DNA of 64,000 nucleotides from Smithellaceae bacterium (lineage in GTDB: Bacteria > Desulfobacterota > Syntrophia > Syntrophales > Smithellaceae): the NCBI GenBank assembly GCA_030690945.1, contig JAUYFM010000015.1, positions 42,111 through 106,110 on the forward strand, read 5' to 3'. Below are positions 33,882 to 42,203 of the stretch, piece by piece. A model generated the notes under the pieces. That model had not been told where the DNA came from. It saw nothing but the letters and a program-made list of their open reading frames with translations, and did not search any database. Numbering within the stretch: the stretch's first letter is position 1; each line of letters opens with the position of its first letter. The translations under genes and the position numbers were made by a program.

Positions 33882-34514
33882 TCATGACAAAGGGGGTCGA
33901 CTTTTTCTTTTTAACACGCCCAGCGATTTAAAAAGAGGCTGCACGTCATACAATTCTGATGAGGCCGCCTTCTGATAAACCAGGTAAGGCGCTTGCCCAC
34001 CTTGTGCCGGATCGGGAAAAATATCGTGAAAGACCAGATAGCCGCCTGGCAGGACGTGTTTTGCCCAGATTTGATAGTCATTCAACACGGATTCATAGGC
34101 ATGGCTGCCGTCAATAAAGATAAGGCTAAGCTGCGTGTTCCACGCGCGTCCAATGACTTCCGACCGGCCAACGACAGGGACCACGGTATTTCCCAGATCA
34201 AAATCATCAATCGTTTTACGAAATAAACGCAGCGTGTCGATTTTTCCCGTTTCTTTATCCAGCAAATCAGAATCGAAATATTCCTGGCCCGGTTGCTGTT
34301 CTTCCGATCCTGTGTGGTGGTCAATGGAAAACAAAACAGCGTTGTTTTCCTTGCAGGCCGTGCCCAAAAAGATAGCGGATTTCCCGCAGTAGCTGCCGAT
34401 TTCCAGACAGGGGGCAAACTTTGAGGCTTCCAGGGCTATCATATAGAGGCGCCTGGCTTCCGCTTCGTCCAGAAAACCTTTAACATTCAGTGCTTTTGCG
34501 AAATCAATTTTCAA
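33882..34514 (-). CDS. Class I SAM-dependent methyltransferase (Methyltransf_24-like)
   Basis: This 210-aa protein has motif I LEIGSYCGKSAIFLG (residues about 37-51), an acidic motif II (LFSIDHH), a long LSLIFIDGSHAYESVLNDYQ that is typical of the Methyltransf_24/cephalosporin hydroxylase-like group, and PGGYLVFHDIFPD. The DGSH...HD pattern may bind metal as in catechol-type O-methyltransferases. Substrate unknown. It is monocistronic and divergent from nrdD. Confidence 0.83.
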   Translation of the reverse strand: MKIDFAKALNVKGFLDEAEARRLYMIALEASKFAPCLEIGSYCGKSAIFLGTACKENNAVLFSIDHHTGSEEQQPGQEYFDSDLLDKETGKIDTLRLFRKTIDDFDLGNTVVPVVGRSEVIGRAWNTQLSLIFIDGSHAYESVLNDYQIWAKHVLPGGYLVFHDIFPDPAQGGQAPYLVYQKAASSELYDVQPLFKSLGVLKRKSRPPLS

Positions 34515-34616
34515 GACAGGCCTTCCTTTAAACTAGTAGTCGTTTCATAAACTGCCCTCCGATAAATTGCAATCCAAAAAACACCGATAGTTATTATTTA
34601 ATCCTGCATATTTTCC

Positions 34617-34645
34617 TTGATATGGCCCATATGTAGTGGTAATAT
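34617..34645 (+). promoter_or_regulatory. Sigma70-type promoter of nrdD
   Basis: TTGATA (34617-34622), 17-base spacer, TAATAT (34640-34645). One mismatch to the -35 consensus and a near-consensus -10. Predicted start near 34652, about 65 bases ahead of the nrdD GTG. Confidence 0.65.
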
Positions 34646-34672
34646 TCACTCCAAACCCCAATATATAGCGTA
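34624..34672 (+). promoter_or_regulatory. Two candidate NrdR boxes overlapping the nrdD promoter
   Basis: CCCCAATATATAGCGT (34657-34672) agrees with the NrdR consensus ACACWATATMTWGTGT at 13 of 16 positions. GGCCCATATGTAGTGG (34624-34639) agrees at 10 of 16. Their starts are 33 bases apart, close to three helical turns, as expected for tandem NrdR sites, and they cover the spacer and transcription start region. No nrdR gene is in the window. Confidence 0.45.
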
Positions 34673-34715
34673 TTAAGGGGCAATCATTTCTTTTAATCAT
34701 GTCGGGGGAGGGCAC

Positions 34716-36803
34716 GTGAACACAAAGATTAAAAAGAGAGACGGCCGTTTAGTCAAGTTCAATGCGGATAAGATCACCAACGCCATTGCCAAAGCTTGTG
34801 CCGCCACGGGTGAATTTGATATGAAGGAGGCGCGCAAGTTGACCATCAAGGTGCTCAATCTTACGGAGCAGCTCTTCAACGGCAAAATTCTCTCGGTTGA
34901 AGAAATACAGGATATCGTCGAAGAAGTTCTTCTGCAATCTCCCTATCGCATGACGGCTAAAGCCTATATCATTTATCGCGATCAGCACTCGCGTCTCAGA
35001 GATATTACAAATAAAATGGAAGTGGATCTGGTCGATCAGTATTTGAATAAGGCCGACTGGAAGATTAACGAAAACAGTAATATGGATTATTCCTTGCAAG
35101 GGTTGAACAATTACATATCTTCCGAAGTCAGTAAGGTTTACTGGCTCAATGAAATTTATACGCCGGAAATCCGTAAGGCGCACACCGAGGGCGATTTTCA
35201 TATTCACGATTTAAGCTTGTTGTCCGTTTATTGCGTGGGCTGGGATTTATCTGATGTGCTGATGCAAGGATTTCGCGGCGTATCCGGAAAGGTGGAAAGC
35301 AAGCCCGCCAAGCATTTGCGGAGCGCTTTGGGGCAGGTGGTTAATTTCTTTTACACGCTCCAGGGCGAAGCGGCCGGTGCGCAGGCGTTTTCCAATTTCG
35401 ACACGTTGCTTGCGCCCTTTATCCGATATGATGGTTTGACTATCAAGGAAATCAAGCAGGCGCTTCAGGAATTTATCTTTAATATTAATGTGCCTACGCG
35501 CGTCGGTTTCCAGACGCCGTTTACCAATGTCACGCTGGATTTGATTGTTCCTAAATACTACAAGGATCAGCATGTGATCATCGGAGGTCAGCCGCAGAAA
35601 GAAACCTACGGAGAATTTCAGGAAGAACTTGATCTGTTTAATAAAGCGTTTTTACAGGTCATGGCCGAGGGCGACGCCAAGGGCAGAGTATTTACGTTTC
35701 CCATTCCCACTTATAGCATCACAAAAGATTTTGACTGGGACAATCCCAATATGATCGACCTGTGGGAAATGACCGCGAAGTATGGTGTGCCTTATTTTTC
35801 CAATTTCATCAACTCCGACATGAATCCCGAAGACGCGCGCAGCATGTGTTGCCGTTTGCGCATCGACAATCGCGAATTGCAGGTGAGAGGCGGCGGGCTT
35901 TTCGGCTCCAACCCTCTGACCGGCTCTATCGGCGTCATTACGATCAATATGCCGCGTATTGGATACCGGGCGAAATCAAAAAAGGACTTTATCCAGCAAC
36001 TGGCTAAACGGATGGACATTGCCAAGGAAAGTCTGGAAACCAAACGGAAAGTCCTGGAGAAATTTACCGACGGCAATCTTTATCCCTACACAAAATACTA
36101 CTTGCGCAATGTCAAAGAAAGATTCAACGAATATTGGAAAAATCATTTTTCCACCATCGGTCTGGTCGGGATGAATGAAGCCTGCCTGAATCTGCTGGGA
36201 ACAAACATCGCGTCGACGGAAGGCCAGGACTTCACCAAATTGGTACTGGATTTTATGAGAACCCGTTTGATTGCTTATCAGAAAGAAACGGGCAATAATT
36301 ACAATTTGGAATCCACACCGGCGGAAGGGACGTCCTATCGTCTGGCGCGTATTGACAAGACCAAGTATCCGGATATTATTTCCGCAAGCGACGGCAAATC
36401 CAAAACGGCGGAGCCGTATTATACCAACTCTACGCAGTTGCCGGTGAACTACACCGACGATATATTTGAAGCGCTGGATTTACAGGATGATATTCAAACG
36501 CGCTATACCGGCGGCACCGTATTCCACACATTTGCCGGTGAGCGCATCGATGATCCTCAGGCCGTCAAATCCCTGGTGCGTAAAATCTGCTCCAATTATC
36601 GTCTGCCTTACATGACCTTTACGCCGACCTTCAGTATTTGTCCGTCACATGGATATATCAAAGGGGAAATGGAAAGCTGTCCGACCTGCCAGGAGGCCTG
36701 CGAAGTCTATTCGCGCGTCGTCGGATATCTTCGGCCGGTCAAGCAGTGGAACAAGGGCAAGCAGGAAGAATTTGACTCACGGCAGGTTTACCGGCTTCAG
36801 TAA
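34716..36803 (+). CDS. nrdD: Anaerobic (class III) ribonucleoside-triphosphate reductase NrdD
   Basis: NrdD (695 aa) makes deoxyribonucleotides from NTPs using an oxygen-sensitive glycyl radical. It has an N-terminal ATP-cone (KKRDGRLVKFNADKITNAIA, residues about 4-95), active-site region SMCCRLRIDN, a zinc site of four cysteines near the end (SICPSHGYIKGEMESCPTCQ..C, about 641-662) and the radical-glycine loop RVVGYLRPVKQWNKGKQEEF, where G about 670 is the radical site. The start is GTG 34716, with GGGGGAGG ahead. The activase gene follows. Presence of this class alone in the window fits an anaerobic lifestyle. Confidence 0.96.
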   Translation: MNTKIKKRDGRLVKFNADKITNAIAKACAATGEFDMKEARKLTIKVLNLTEQLFNGKILSVEEIQDIVEEVLLQSPYRMTAKAYIIYRDQHSRLRDITNKMEVDLVDQYLNKADWKINENSNMDYSLQGLNNYISSEVSKVYWLNEIYTPEIRKAHTEGDFHIHDLSLLSVYCVGWDLSDVLMQGFRGVSGKVESKPAKHLRSALGQVVNFFYTLQGEAAGAQAFSNFDTLLAPFIRYDGLTIKEIKQALQEFIFNINVPTRVGFQTPFTNVTLDLIVPKYYKDQHVIIGGQPQKETYGEFQEELDLFNKAFLQVMAEGDAKGRVFTFPIPTYSITKDFDWDNPNMIDLWEMTAKYGVPYFSNFINSDMNPEDARSMCCRLRIDNRELQVRGGGLFGSNPLTGSIGVITINMPRIGYRAKSKKDFIQQLAKRMDIAKESLETKRKVLEKFTDGNLYPYTKYYLRNVKERFNEYWKNHFSTIGLVGMNEACLNLLGTNIASTEGQDFTKLVLDFMRTRLIAYQKETGNNYNLESTPAEGTSYRLARIDKTKYPDIISASDGKSKTAEPYYTNSTQLPVNYTDDIFEALDLQDDIQTRYTGGTVFHTFAGERIDDPQAVKSLVRKICSNYRLPYMTFTPTFSICPSHGYIKGEMESCPTCQEACEVYSRVVGYLRPVKQWNKGKQEEFDSRQVYRLQ

Positions 36804-36890
36804 GTGAGACAGGGCAGTTTGTCTCAAATCCCGTCTATCCCGGCGGGACTCAAACGCTCATGGCCATCCAGGGTGGCAAAAAAGGGACAC

Positions 36891-37580
36891 ATGAAAATCG
36901 GCGGTTTGCAAAAAGTTTCTCTGATTGATTATCCGGGAAAAATCAGCGCCATTATTTTTACACAAAGCTGCAATTTCCGATGTCCCTATTGTCACAATCC
37001 GGAACTCGTGGAACAAAAATTGTATCAGCCCTGCCTGCCGGAAAAAGACATTCTGGAATTTCTAACGACGCGCCGGAATAAGCTCGATGCGGTAACCCTT
37101 ACCGGCGGCGAACCGACACTCCAGGAAGATTTAATTCCTTTTATTCAAAAGATTCGTAAAATGGGCTTTGCGGTCAAGCTCGATTCCAACGGCTCACAGC
37201 CGGATGTTCTTGCCTCGATGATCCAAAAAAAGCTTCTTGATTTTATCGCGCTGGATGTGAAAGCGCCGATAGAAAAGTATCAAAGCGTTGTTCAGGCGCC
37301 GGTGGCTATTGACGTTATTCGGGAAAGTATCCGGCTTGTCATAAAAGCGAAAATTCAGCATGAATTCCGCACAACCGTTGTGGCTTCCCTGCTGACAGCA
37401 CAAGATATCTTGGCGATCGTGCGGGAAATTGCCGGAGCGAAACGCTATGCTCTGCAAAAATTTCAGCCGGCCAGGACACTGAATAAAAAATATATTCAGG
37501 AAAAGACATACTCGGATGAGGAGTTCTTGAAAATAAAAAAACAACTGGAAAAGAATGTTCCATTGATTATTATCCGTTAA
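36891..37580 (+). CDS. nrdG: Anaerobic ribonucleotide reductase activating protein NrdG
   Basis: This radical-SAM activase (229 aa) generates the glycyl radical on NrdD. The CX3CX2C cluster motif is CNFRCPYC (residues about 27-34), followed by LTGGEPTLQ (SAM-binding GGE motif) and LDVKAP. The opening MKIGGLQKVSLIDYPGKISA is typical of the NrdG2/PFL-activase-like subgroup used with ATP-cone NrdD. Start is ATG 36891, 87 bases after the nrdD stop; the in-frame stretch back to 36804 lacks homology. The pair is an operon. Confidence 0.94.
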   Translation: MKIGGLQKVSLIDYPGKISAIIFTQSCNFRCPYCHNPELVEQKLYQPCLPEKDILEFLTTRRNKLDAVTLTGGEPTLQEDLIPFIQKIRKMGFAVKLDSNGSQPDVLASMIQKKLLDFIALDVKAPIEKYQSVVQAPVAIDVIRESIRLVIKAKIQHEFRTTVVASLLTAQDILAIVREIAGAKRYALQKFQPARTLNKKYIQEKTYSDEEFLKIKKQLEKNVPLIIIR

Positions 37581-37723
37581 TTGCGGGAAGCGAGAAAAAA
37601 ATAATGCAAGGAGAAATAAATAGTGGTGATTCCATAGACGCAGAGCATTTGAGAAGAACTGGTGTCGCAACAGATGGATATTTGAAAGACTGAAGGCTTA
37701 AGTGGCTGAATGATCAAGAACAA

Positions 37724-37751
37724 TTTTTTTCTTGATTTTATGTTTTTGTGT
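37724..37751 (+). terminator. Weak terminator after nrdG
   Basis: ATCAAGAA and TTCTTGAT form an 8-bp stem with a T-rich loop, followed by a T-rich tail. It overlaps the -35 of the metK promoter. Weak stem, so efficiency is doubtful. Confidence 0.35.
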
Positions 37752-37759
37752 GGTATCTT
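37732..37759 (+). promoter_or_regulatory. Promoter of the metK riboswitch leader
   Basis: TTGATT (37732-37737), 16-base spacer, TATCTT (37754-37759). Transcription would start near 37766, immediately before the aptamer, as expected for short SAM-II leaders. Confidence 0.5.
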
Positions 37760-37765
37760 TCAGGA

Positions 37766-37817
37766 CAAGCGGTGATTTAAAGTAAATTGCTCCGCTCTAT
37801 AAATGTGCTAAAGCACT
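37766..37817 (+). ncRNA. SAM-II-type (SAM-II/SAM-V clan) riboswitch
   Basis: The leader shows stem P1 AGCGG/CCGCT (37768-37772 / 37792-37796) enclosing TGATTTAA and TTGC, then ATAAATGT and the conserved GCTAAAG. These are the invariant blocks of the SAM-II aptamer in the same order and spacing. TGCT (37788-37791) can pair with AGCA (37812-37815) to make the pseudoknot. It precedes metK, a classic SAM-regulated gene. The assignment is from memory of the consensus; a covariance-model search would settle SAM-II versus SAM-V. Confidence 0.85.
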
Positions 37818-37841
37818 GAAACTCAATGAATCATTCAATTG

Positions 37842-37867
37842 AACCCGTGCTTTGGCGCGGGTTTTTT
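37842..37867 (+). terminator. Rho-independent terminator of the metK riboswitch
   Basis: AACCCGTGC pairs with GCGCGGGTT (9 bp, one G-U, loop TTTG) followed by a T run. Its 5' side GTGCTTT (37847-37853) is the exact complement of AAAGCAC (37810-37816) in the aptamer, so the two structures exclude each other. Confidence 0.88.
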
Positions 37868-37917
37868 AATTTTTACATGAAAAACCCGCACAAAAAATTC
37901 GATAAGGAGAAAAGTTT

Positions 37918-39093
37918 ATGCAGATTTCGTCGGAAAGTGTCAAAGTGGGTCATCCTGATCTGGTTGCGGATATTATTGCGGCCAATATTATCGCGGCTAT
38001 CCTCGATGAAGAAAAGAAACAAAAGCTTACGCTGGCCAATATGCCGCATTGCGGCATTGAGGTCTTTTTAGGCAAAGGAATATGCCTGATTGGCGGCGAG
38101 GTCCGCACCAGAGTGTATGTCGATATTGATAAAATTGCCAGACAAACCGTAATTGAGCTCGGTTATAATCACGCGGCTGTCGGCTTGAACGGGCATTTAA
38201 TGGGCGTGCTCAACGCGATTATTCCTCAATCGGAAGATATCAATCAGGGAACCAGCTGCCTTTTAAATAAAGATCGCGAAATCGGAGCGGGCGATCAGGG
38301 CATCATGTATGGTTTTGCCTGTGACGAAACGCCGGAACTTCTTCCGCTGCCCTATGTTCTGGTCAATAAAATGATGCGGGCCTTTGAGTATTGTCAGGAC
38401 CCGATTTTCGCGCCGGATGGGAAAGGGCAGGTATCCGTCGATTATGACACCAAGACGGGAAAACCCCTGCGCCTGGCAAAGGTACTGATGTCCAACTCGA
38501 TTGATTACCGTTATGTCAAAGGCGATAGGTCGAAGGTGCGAGACCGAGCCAAAAAGATCGCTTTTGATTGTCTTAAAGATTACGTGGATAAGAAGACGGA
38601 ATTTTTGTTTAACCCGACCGGGGAATGGAATGCCATCAATTCCTGCAGCGCGGCGGATTCCGGTTTGACCGGACGCAAACTGGTTGTGCAGTTTTACGGC
38701 GGGTATCCCGGCGCACAGCTGGGCGGCGGCGCGGTCGTCAATAAGACACCGGAGAAAGTTGATTGCTCGGCGGCCTTCGGCGCCCGTTACGTTGCCAAGA
38801 ACATCGTGGCGGCGGGGCTTGCTTCCAAATGCGCAGTCCAACTGGCTTACGCTATCGGTATTGCCGATCCTTTCTCGATTTATGTCAATACTTTCGGCAC
38901 AGGAAAAATGTCGGATGAGAAGCTGGAGAAAATTATCGAAACGCATTTTGATTTGACGCCGGAAGGCATGATCGAAAAATTTGCTCTGCTGGACGGGAAT
39001 ATTTATCGTAAAATTCCCCGGACGCTCTTTATGGATGATTACCGCTGGGAAAAAACAGATAAAGTGAAAGATCTGCAAAAATCGGCTAAATAG
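37918..39093 (+). CDS. metK: S-adenosylmethionine synthetase MetK, divergent form
   Basis: MetK (391 aa) makes SAM from methionine and ATP. Recognisable motifs are ESVKVGHPD (residues 5-13), GAGDQGIMYGFACDET, the catalytic-lysine region DGKGQVSVDYD, GLTGRK, and SAAFGARYVAKNIVAAGLA. The sequence deviates from the usual family: the glycine-rich loop normally reading GGGAFSGKD is GGGAVVNKT, and the N-terminal third is poorly conserved. It keeps the loop lysine. ATG 37918 follows AAGGAGA. Expression is probably switched off by SAM through the upstream riboswitch. purB follows 25 bases after the stop, so it may share this control. Confidence 0.92.
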   Translation: MQISSESVKVGHPDLVADIIAANIIAAILDEEKKQKLTLANMPHCGIEVFLGKGICLIGGEVRTRVYVDIDKIARQTVIELGYNHAAVGLNGHLMGVLNAIIPQSEDINQGTSCLLNKDREIGAGDQGIMYGFACDETPELLPLPYVLVNKMMRAFEYCQDPIFAPDGKGQVSVDYDTKTGKPLRLAKVLMSNSIDYRYVKGDRSKVRDRAKKIAFDCLKDYVDKKTEFLFNPTGEWNAINSCSAADSGLTGRKLVVQFYGGYPGAQLGGGAVVNKTPEKVDCSAAFGARYVAKNIVAAGLASKCAVQLAYAIGIADPFSIYVNTFGTGKMSDEKLEKIIETHFDLTPEGMIEKFALLDGNIYRKIPRTLFMDDYRWEKTDKVKDLQKSAK

Positions 39094-39118
39094 CTTACAA
39101 AACAAACAGGAGAAGATT

Positions 39119-40414
39119 GTGATTTCAAGATATTCAAGAGAGAGGATGACGGCGATCTGGAGCCAGGAAAATAAGTATCAAAAATGGCTGGATGTCGAAA
39201 TAGCGGCATGTGAGGCGATGGTTAAGCTGGACAAGGTTCCGGCTGCGGCTGTCGAGACCATTAAAACGAAAGCGGTCATCAACGTCGCCCGGATTGATGA
39301 AATTGAAAAAATCACCAAGCACGATGTCATTGCTTTTGTGACATCTCTCACGGAAAAAATTGGGGAGGACGGCCGTTTTATTCATATGGGACTTACATCA
39401 TCCGATGTGCTGGATACGGCGCTGGCCATGCAGTTAAAAGAAGCCGCCGAAATCCTCCTTGATGATCTTGATCAGCTTCTGGTTGTTTTGAAAAAAAGAT
39501 CCTTCGAGCATAAAAATACTCTGATGATCGGCCGATCACATGGTATCCATGCCGAGCCGATTACGTTTGGTCTGAAGATGGCGCTTTGGTATCAGGAAAT
39601 GCAGCGCAACCGCGAGCGTCTTGTTCGGGCCAAAGAAACGGTAAGCTACGGAAAAATTTCCGGCGCAGTGGGCACCTTTTCTTTTATCGAGCCCTTTATC
39701 GAGGAGTATGTTTGTGAAAAACTTGGCCTAAAACCCGCGCCTGTATCATCGCAGATTATTCAGCGCGACCGGCATGCGGAGTTCTTTACCACCCTGGCAA
39801 TCATCGCATCGTCGCTGGATAAGTTTGCGCAGGAAATTCGTTTGCTGCAAAGAACCGAAGTCCGGGAAGTGGAGGAGTATTTCTCGCCGGGTCAGAAAGG
39901 GTCCTCGGCCATGCCGCATAAGCGCAATCCCGTACTTTCGGAAAACATTTCCGGCTTAGCCAGACTGGTGCGTTCTTACGCTGTCGCCGCGCTGGAAGAT
40001 GTCGCCCTGTGGCACGAACGCGATATCAGCCACTCCTCCGTGGAGCGGGTGATCGGGCCGGATGCCACGATTGTTCTGGATTTTATCCTGGGACGGTTTA
40101 CCGGTATGATGGAGAAATTGGTCGTTTATCCCGAGCGCATGACGGCCAATTTGAATATGACGCACGGCGTGATATTCTCGCAAATGGTGTTGCTCATGCT
40201 CATTGAAAAGGGGACAACACGCGAAGACGCGTATGCCATTGTTCAAAAAAACGCGATGAAGTCATGGGAAGAGGGCATAGCCTTCCGGACGCTCCTGGAG
40301 CAGGATGAAGCCGTTCAAAAGTTTCTGAACGCCAGAGACTTGGATGGCATTTTCAACGTCAATAACTTCCTTAAGAATCTGGATTTTATCTTCAACCGGG
40401 TTTTCGGAATTTAG
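39119..40414 (+). CDS. purB: Adenylosuccinate lyase PurB
   Basis: PurB (431 aa) catalyses two fumarate-releasing steps of purine synthesis. The family signature is SSAMPHKRNP (residues about 262-271). Other motifs are TSSDVLDTALA (about 93-103), GRSHGIHAEPITFG (about 139-152, catalytic His) and RDISHSSVERV. Length is normal. The start is GTG 39119 preceded by AGGAGA. It lies 25 bases after metK and ends at a strong bidirectional terminator, so metK-purB is likely an operon under the SAM-responsive leader. Confidence 0.96.
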   Translation: MISRYSRERMTAIWSQENKYQKWLDVEIAACEAMVKLDKVPAAAVETIKTKAVINVARIDEIEKITKHDVIAFVTSLTEKIGEDGRFIHMGLTSSDVLDTALAMQLKEAAEILLDDLDQLLVVLKKRSFEHKNTLMIGRSHGIHAEPITFGLKMALWYQEMQRNRERLVRAKETVSYGKISGAVGTFSFIEPFIEEYVCEKLGLKPAPVSSQIIQRDRHAEFFTTLAIIASSLDKFAQEIRLLQRTEVREVEEYFSPGQKGSSAMPHKRNPVLSENISGLARLVRSYAVAALEDVALWHERDISHSSVERVIGPDATIVLDFILGRFTGMMEKLVVYPERMTANLNMTHGVIFSQMVLLMLIEKGTTREDAYAIVQKNAMKSWEEGIAFRTLLEQDEAVQKFLNARDLDGIFNVNNFLKNLDFIFNRVFGI

Positions 40415-40458
40415 AAAAACGGTTGAGTCAAAAACTCGACCGAACGGATCGTAAAGTG

Positions 40459-40499
40459 AAGGGTATAGACCACAAATCTTCTTTGGGGTCTATACCCTT
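40459..40499. terminator. Bidirectional terminator between purB and nadB
   Basis: A perfect 13-bp stem (AAGGGTATAGACC / GGTCTATACCCTT) sits between the convergent purB and nadB genes, with T-rich sequence on the + side and A/T-rich sequence on the other. Suits both directions. Confidence 0.85.
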
Positions 40500-40502
40500 T
40501 GG

Positions 40503-42089
40503 TTATTTTACCAGGATCGTGTCTTTCAGGAATGAATCGATAGTTTCGGGATAGTCCATGGTGTAGTGCAGGCCGCGGCTTTCTTTTCTGGCACGGGCGC
40601 TCTGCACGATCAGCTTGGCCACCGTGGTAATGTTGCGCAGCTCGATGAGGTCTTTGGTGACTTTGTAGTTCCAGTAGTATTCGTGGATTTCGCGTTGAAT
40701 CATATCAATTCTCCGCTCAGCTCGCTCCAATCGTTTGTCCGACCGGACAATGCCCACGTAATTCCACATGCACCTGCGGATTTCATCCCAGTTGTTGGTG
40801 ACAACGACCGTGTCGTTGCTTTCCGAGGTATTGACGGTATCCCAAGGACGGATCGGCGTCGTACTCATTATGGTTTGCTTGAAGGACTTGGCAATTTTCG
40901 TATAAACCCGGTGGGAGTAAACCAGCGCCTCCAGGAGAGAATTGCTGGCCAGGCGGTTGGCGCCGTGCAGGCCGGTGCAGGAGACTTCGCCGCAGGCAAA
41001 AAGATTATCAATGGATGTTTTGCCATAGTGATCCACGGCAACGCCACCACAAATATAATGAGCCGCCGGAGCGATGGGAATTGGTTGCACGGCCATGTCA
41101 ATGCCGTATTCCAGGCACTTATGATAAATATTCGGAAAACGGTCGATCAGGAAATTCCGGTCGTGGTGTGTAATATCCAATAAAACATATTCATCGCCGG
41201 ATTGTTTGATTTCCGTATCGATGGCTTTGGCCACAACGTCACGCGGCGCAAGACTTTTCATGGGGTGATATTTCTCCATGAAGGTCTCGCCGTTTCTTAA
41301 CTTGAGAATTCCACCCTCGCCGCGCACGGCTTCGCTGATCAGGAACGCCTTTGCTTCCGGATGAAACAGGCAGGTGGGATGAAACTGGATAAACTCCATA
41401 TTGGCGATTTGCGCTCCCGCACGATAAGCCATAGCGATGCCGTCGCCTGTAGCGATGTCGGGATTGGTGGTAATCAGATACACTTTGCCCGCGCCACCGG
41501 TGGACAGGATGGTATATTTGGCGCGGTACGTCTGGATTTCGCCGTTATGAACGTCGAGAACGTAGGCGCCCAGGCAATTAATCGTATGGCCTTTGGCATC
41601 CTTTTGGATGATGAGATCAACGCCGATATGATTTTCATAGATTTGAACATTTGTAAGAGCGGCAACTTTTTCGTGAAGCGCCCGTTCGATTTCACGGCCG
41701 GTCAGATCTTTGGCGTGCAGGACGCGCCGGCGATGGTGGCCTCCTTCCTGCCCTAAATCATAAAGATGAGGCGGCACTTCTGATTTTGTGAAATTGACAC
41801 CCCAATCAACCAATTCCTGAATCCGGGGAGGCGCCTCCCGGACCACAAACTCGACAACGTCCTGATTGCAGAGCCCGGCGCCGCAGTCCAGTGTATCGCT
41901 GATGTGTTCTTCAAAGCTGTCTGTTTTGTCCGTTACGGCGGCAATACCGCCTTGGGCGTAATTGGTATTGGATTCCGATTTTTCTTTTTTCGTGACAATG
42001 GCTACCGAGCCTAGCCCAGCAACTTTGATGGCCAGACTTAAACCTGCAATTCCGCTGCCAATAATCAAAAAATCTGTTTTAATTTCCAT
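40503..42089 (-). CDS. nadB: L-aspartate oxidase NadB
   Basis: NadB (528 aa) oxidises aspartate to iminoaspartate in NAD synthesis; in anaerobes fumarate serves as electron acceptor. Visible are the FAD-binding GSGIAGLSLA (residues 12-21), the family motif NTNYAQGGIAAV (about 41-52), HHRRRVLHAKDLTGREIERAL, EFIQFHPTCLF, and the catalytic region LIS EAVRGEGG. The C-terminal helical domain is complete. The gene is divergent from tsaD and convergent with purB. nadA and nadC are not in the window. Confidence 0.96.
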   Translation of the reverse strand: MEIKTDFLIIGSGIAGLSLAIKVAGLGSVAIVTKKEKSESNTNYAQGGIAAVTDKTDSFEEHISDTLDCGAGLCNQDVVEFVVREAPPRIQELVDWGVNFTKSEVPPHLYDLGQEGGHHRRRVLHAKDLTGREIERALHEKVAALTNVQIYENHIGVDLIIQKDAKGHTINCLGAYVLDVHNGEIQTYRAKYTILSTGGAGKVYLITTNPDIATGDGIAMAYRAGAQIANMEFIQFHPTCLFHPEAKAFLISEAVRGEGGILKLRNGETFMEKYHPMKSLAPRDVVAKAIDTEIKQSGDEYVLLDITHHDRNFLIDRFPNIYHKCLEYGIDMAVQPIPIAPAAHYICGGVAVDHYGKTSIDNLFACGEVSCTGLHGANRLASNSLLEALVYSHRVYTKIAKSFKQTIMSTTPIRPWDTVNTSESNDTVVVTNNWDEIRRCMWNYVGIVRSDKRLERAERRIDMIQREIHEYYWNYKVTKDLIELRNITTVAKLIVQSARARKESRGLHYTMDYPETIDSFLKDTILVK

Positions 42090-42128
42090 GAGAATGATCC
42101 TGATCGATAAATGCCGGTAAAAAGTTTG

Positions 42129-42157
42129 TTTACAAATACCGGCGGCTTTTATATAAG
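42129..42157 (+). promoter_or_regulatory. Sigma70 promoter of tsaD
   Basis: TTTACA (42129-42134), 17-base spacer, TATAAG (42152-42157): one mismatch in each hexamer. Predicted start near 42164, 40 bases before the TTG start of tsaD. Confidence 0.65.
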
Positions 42158-42203
42158 CCTTTTAGATTATTTGTAAAGAAAATTATCAAAGAAGGATTTA
42201 AAT

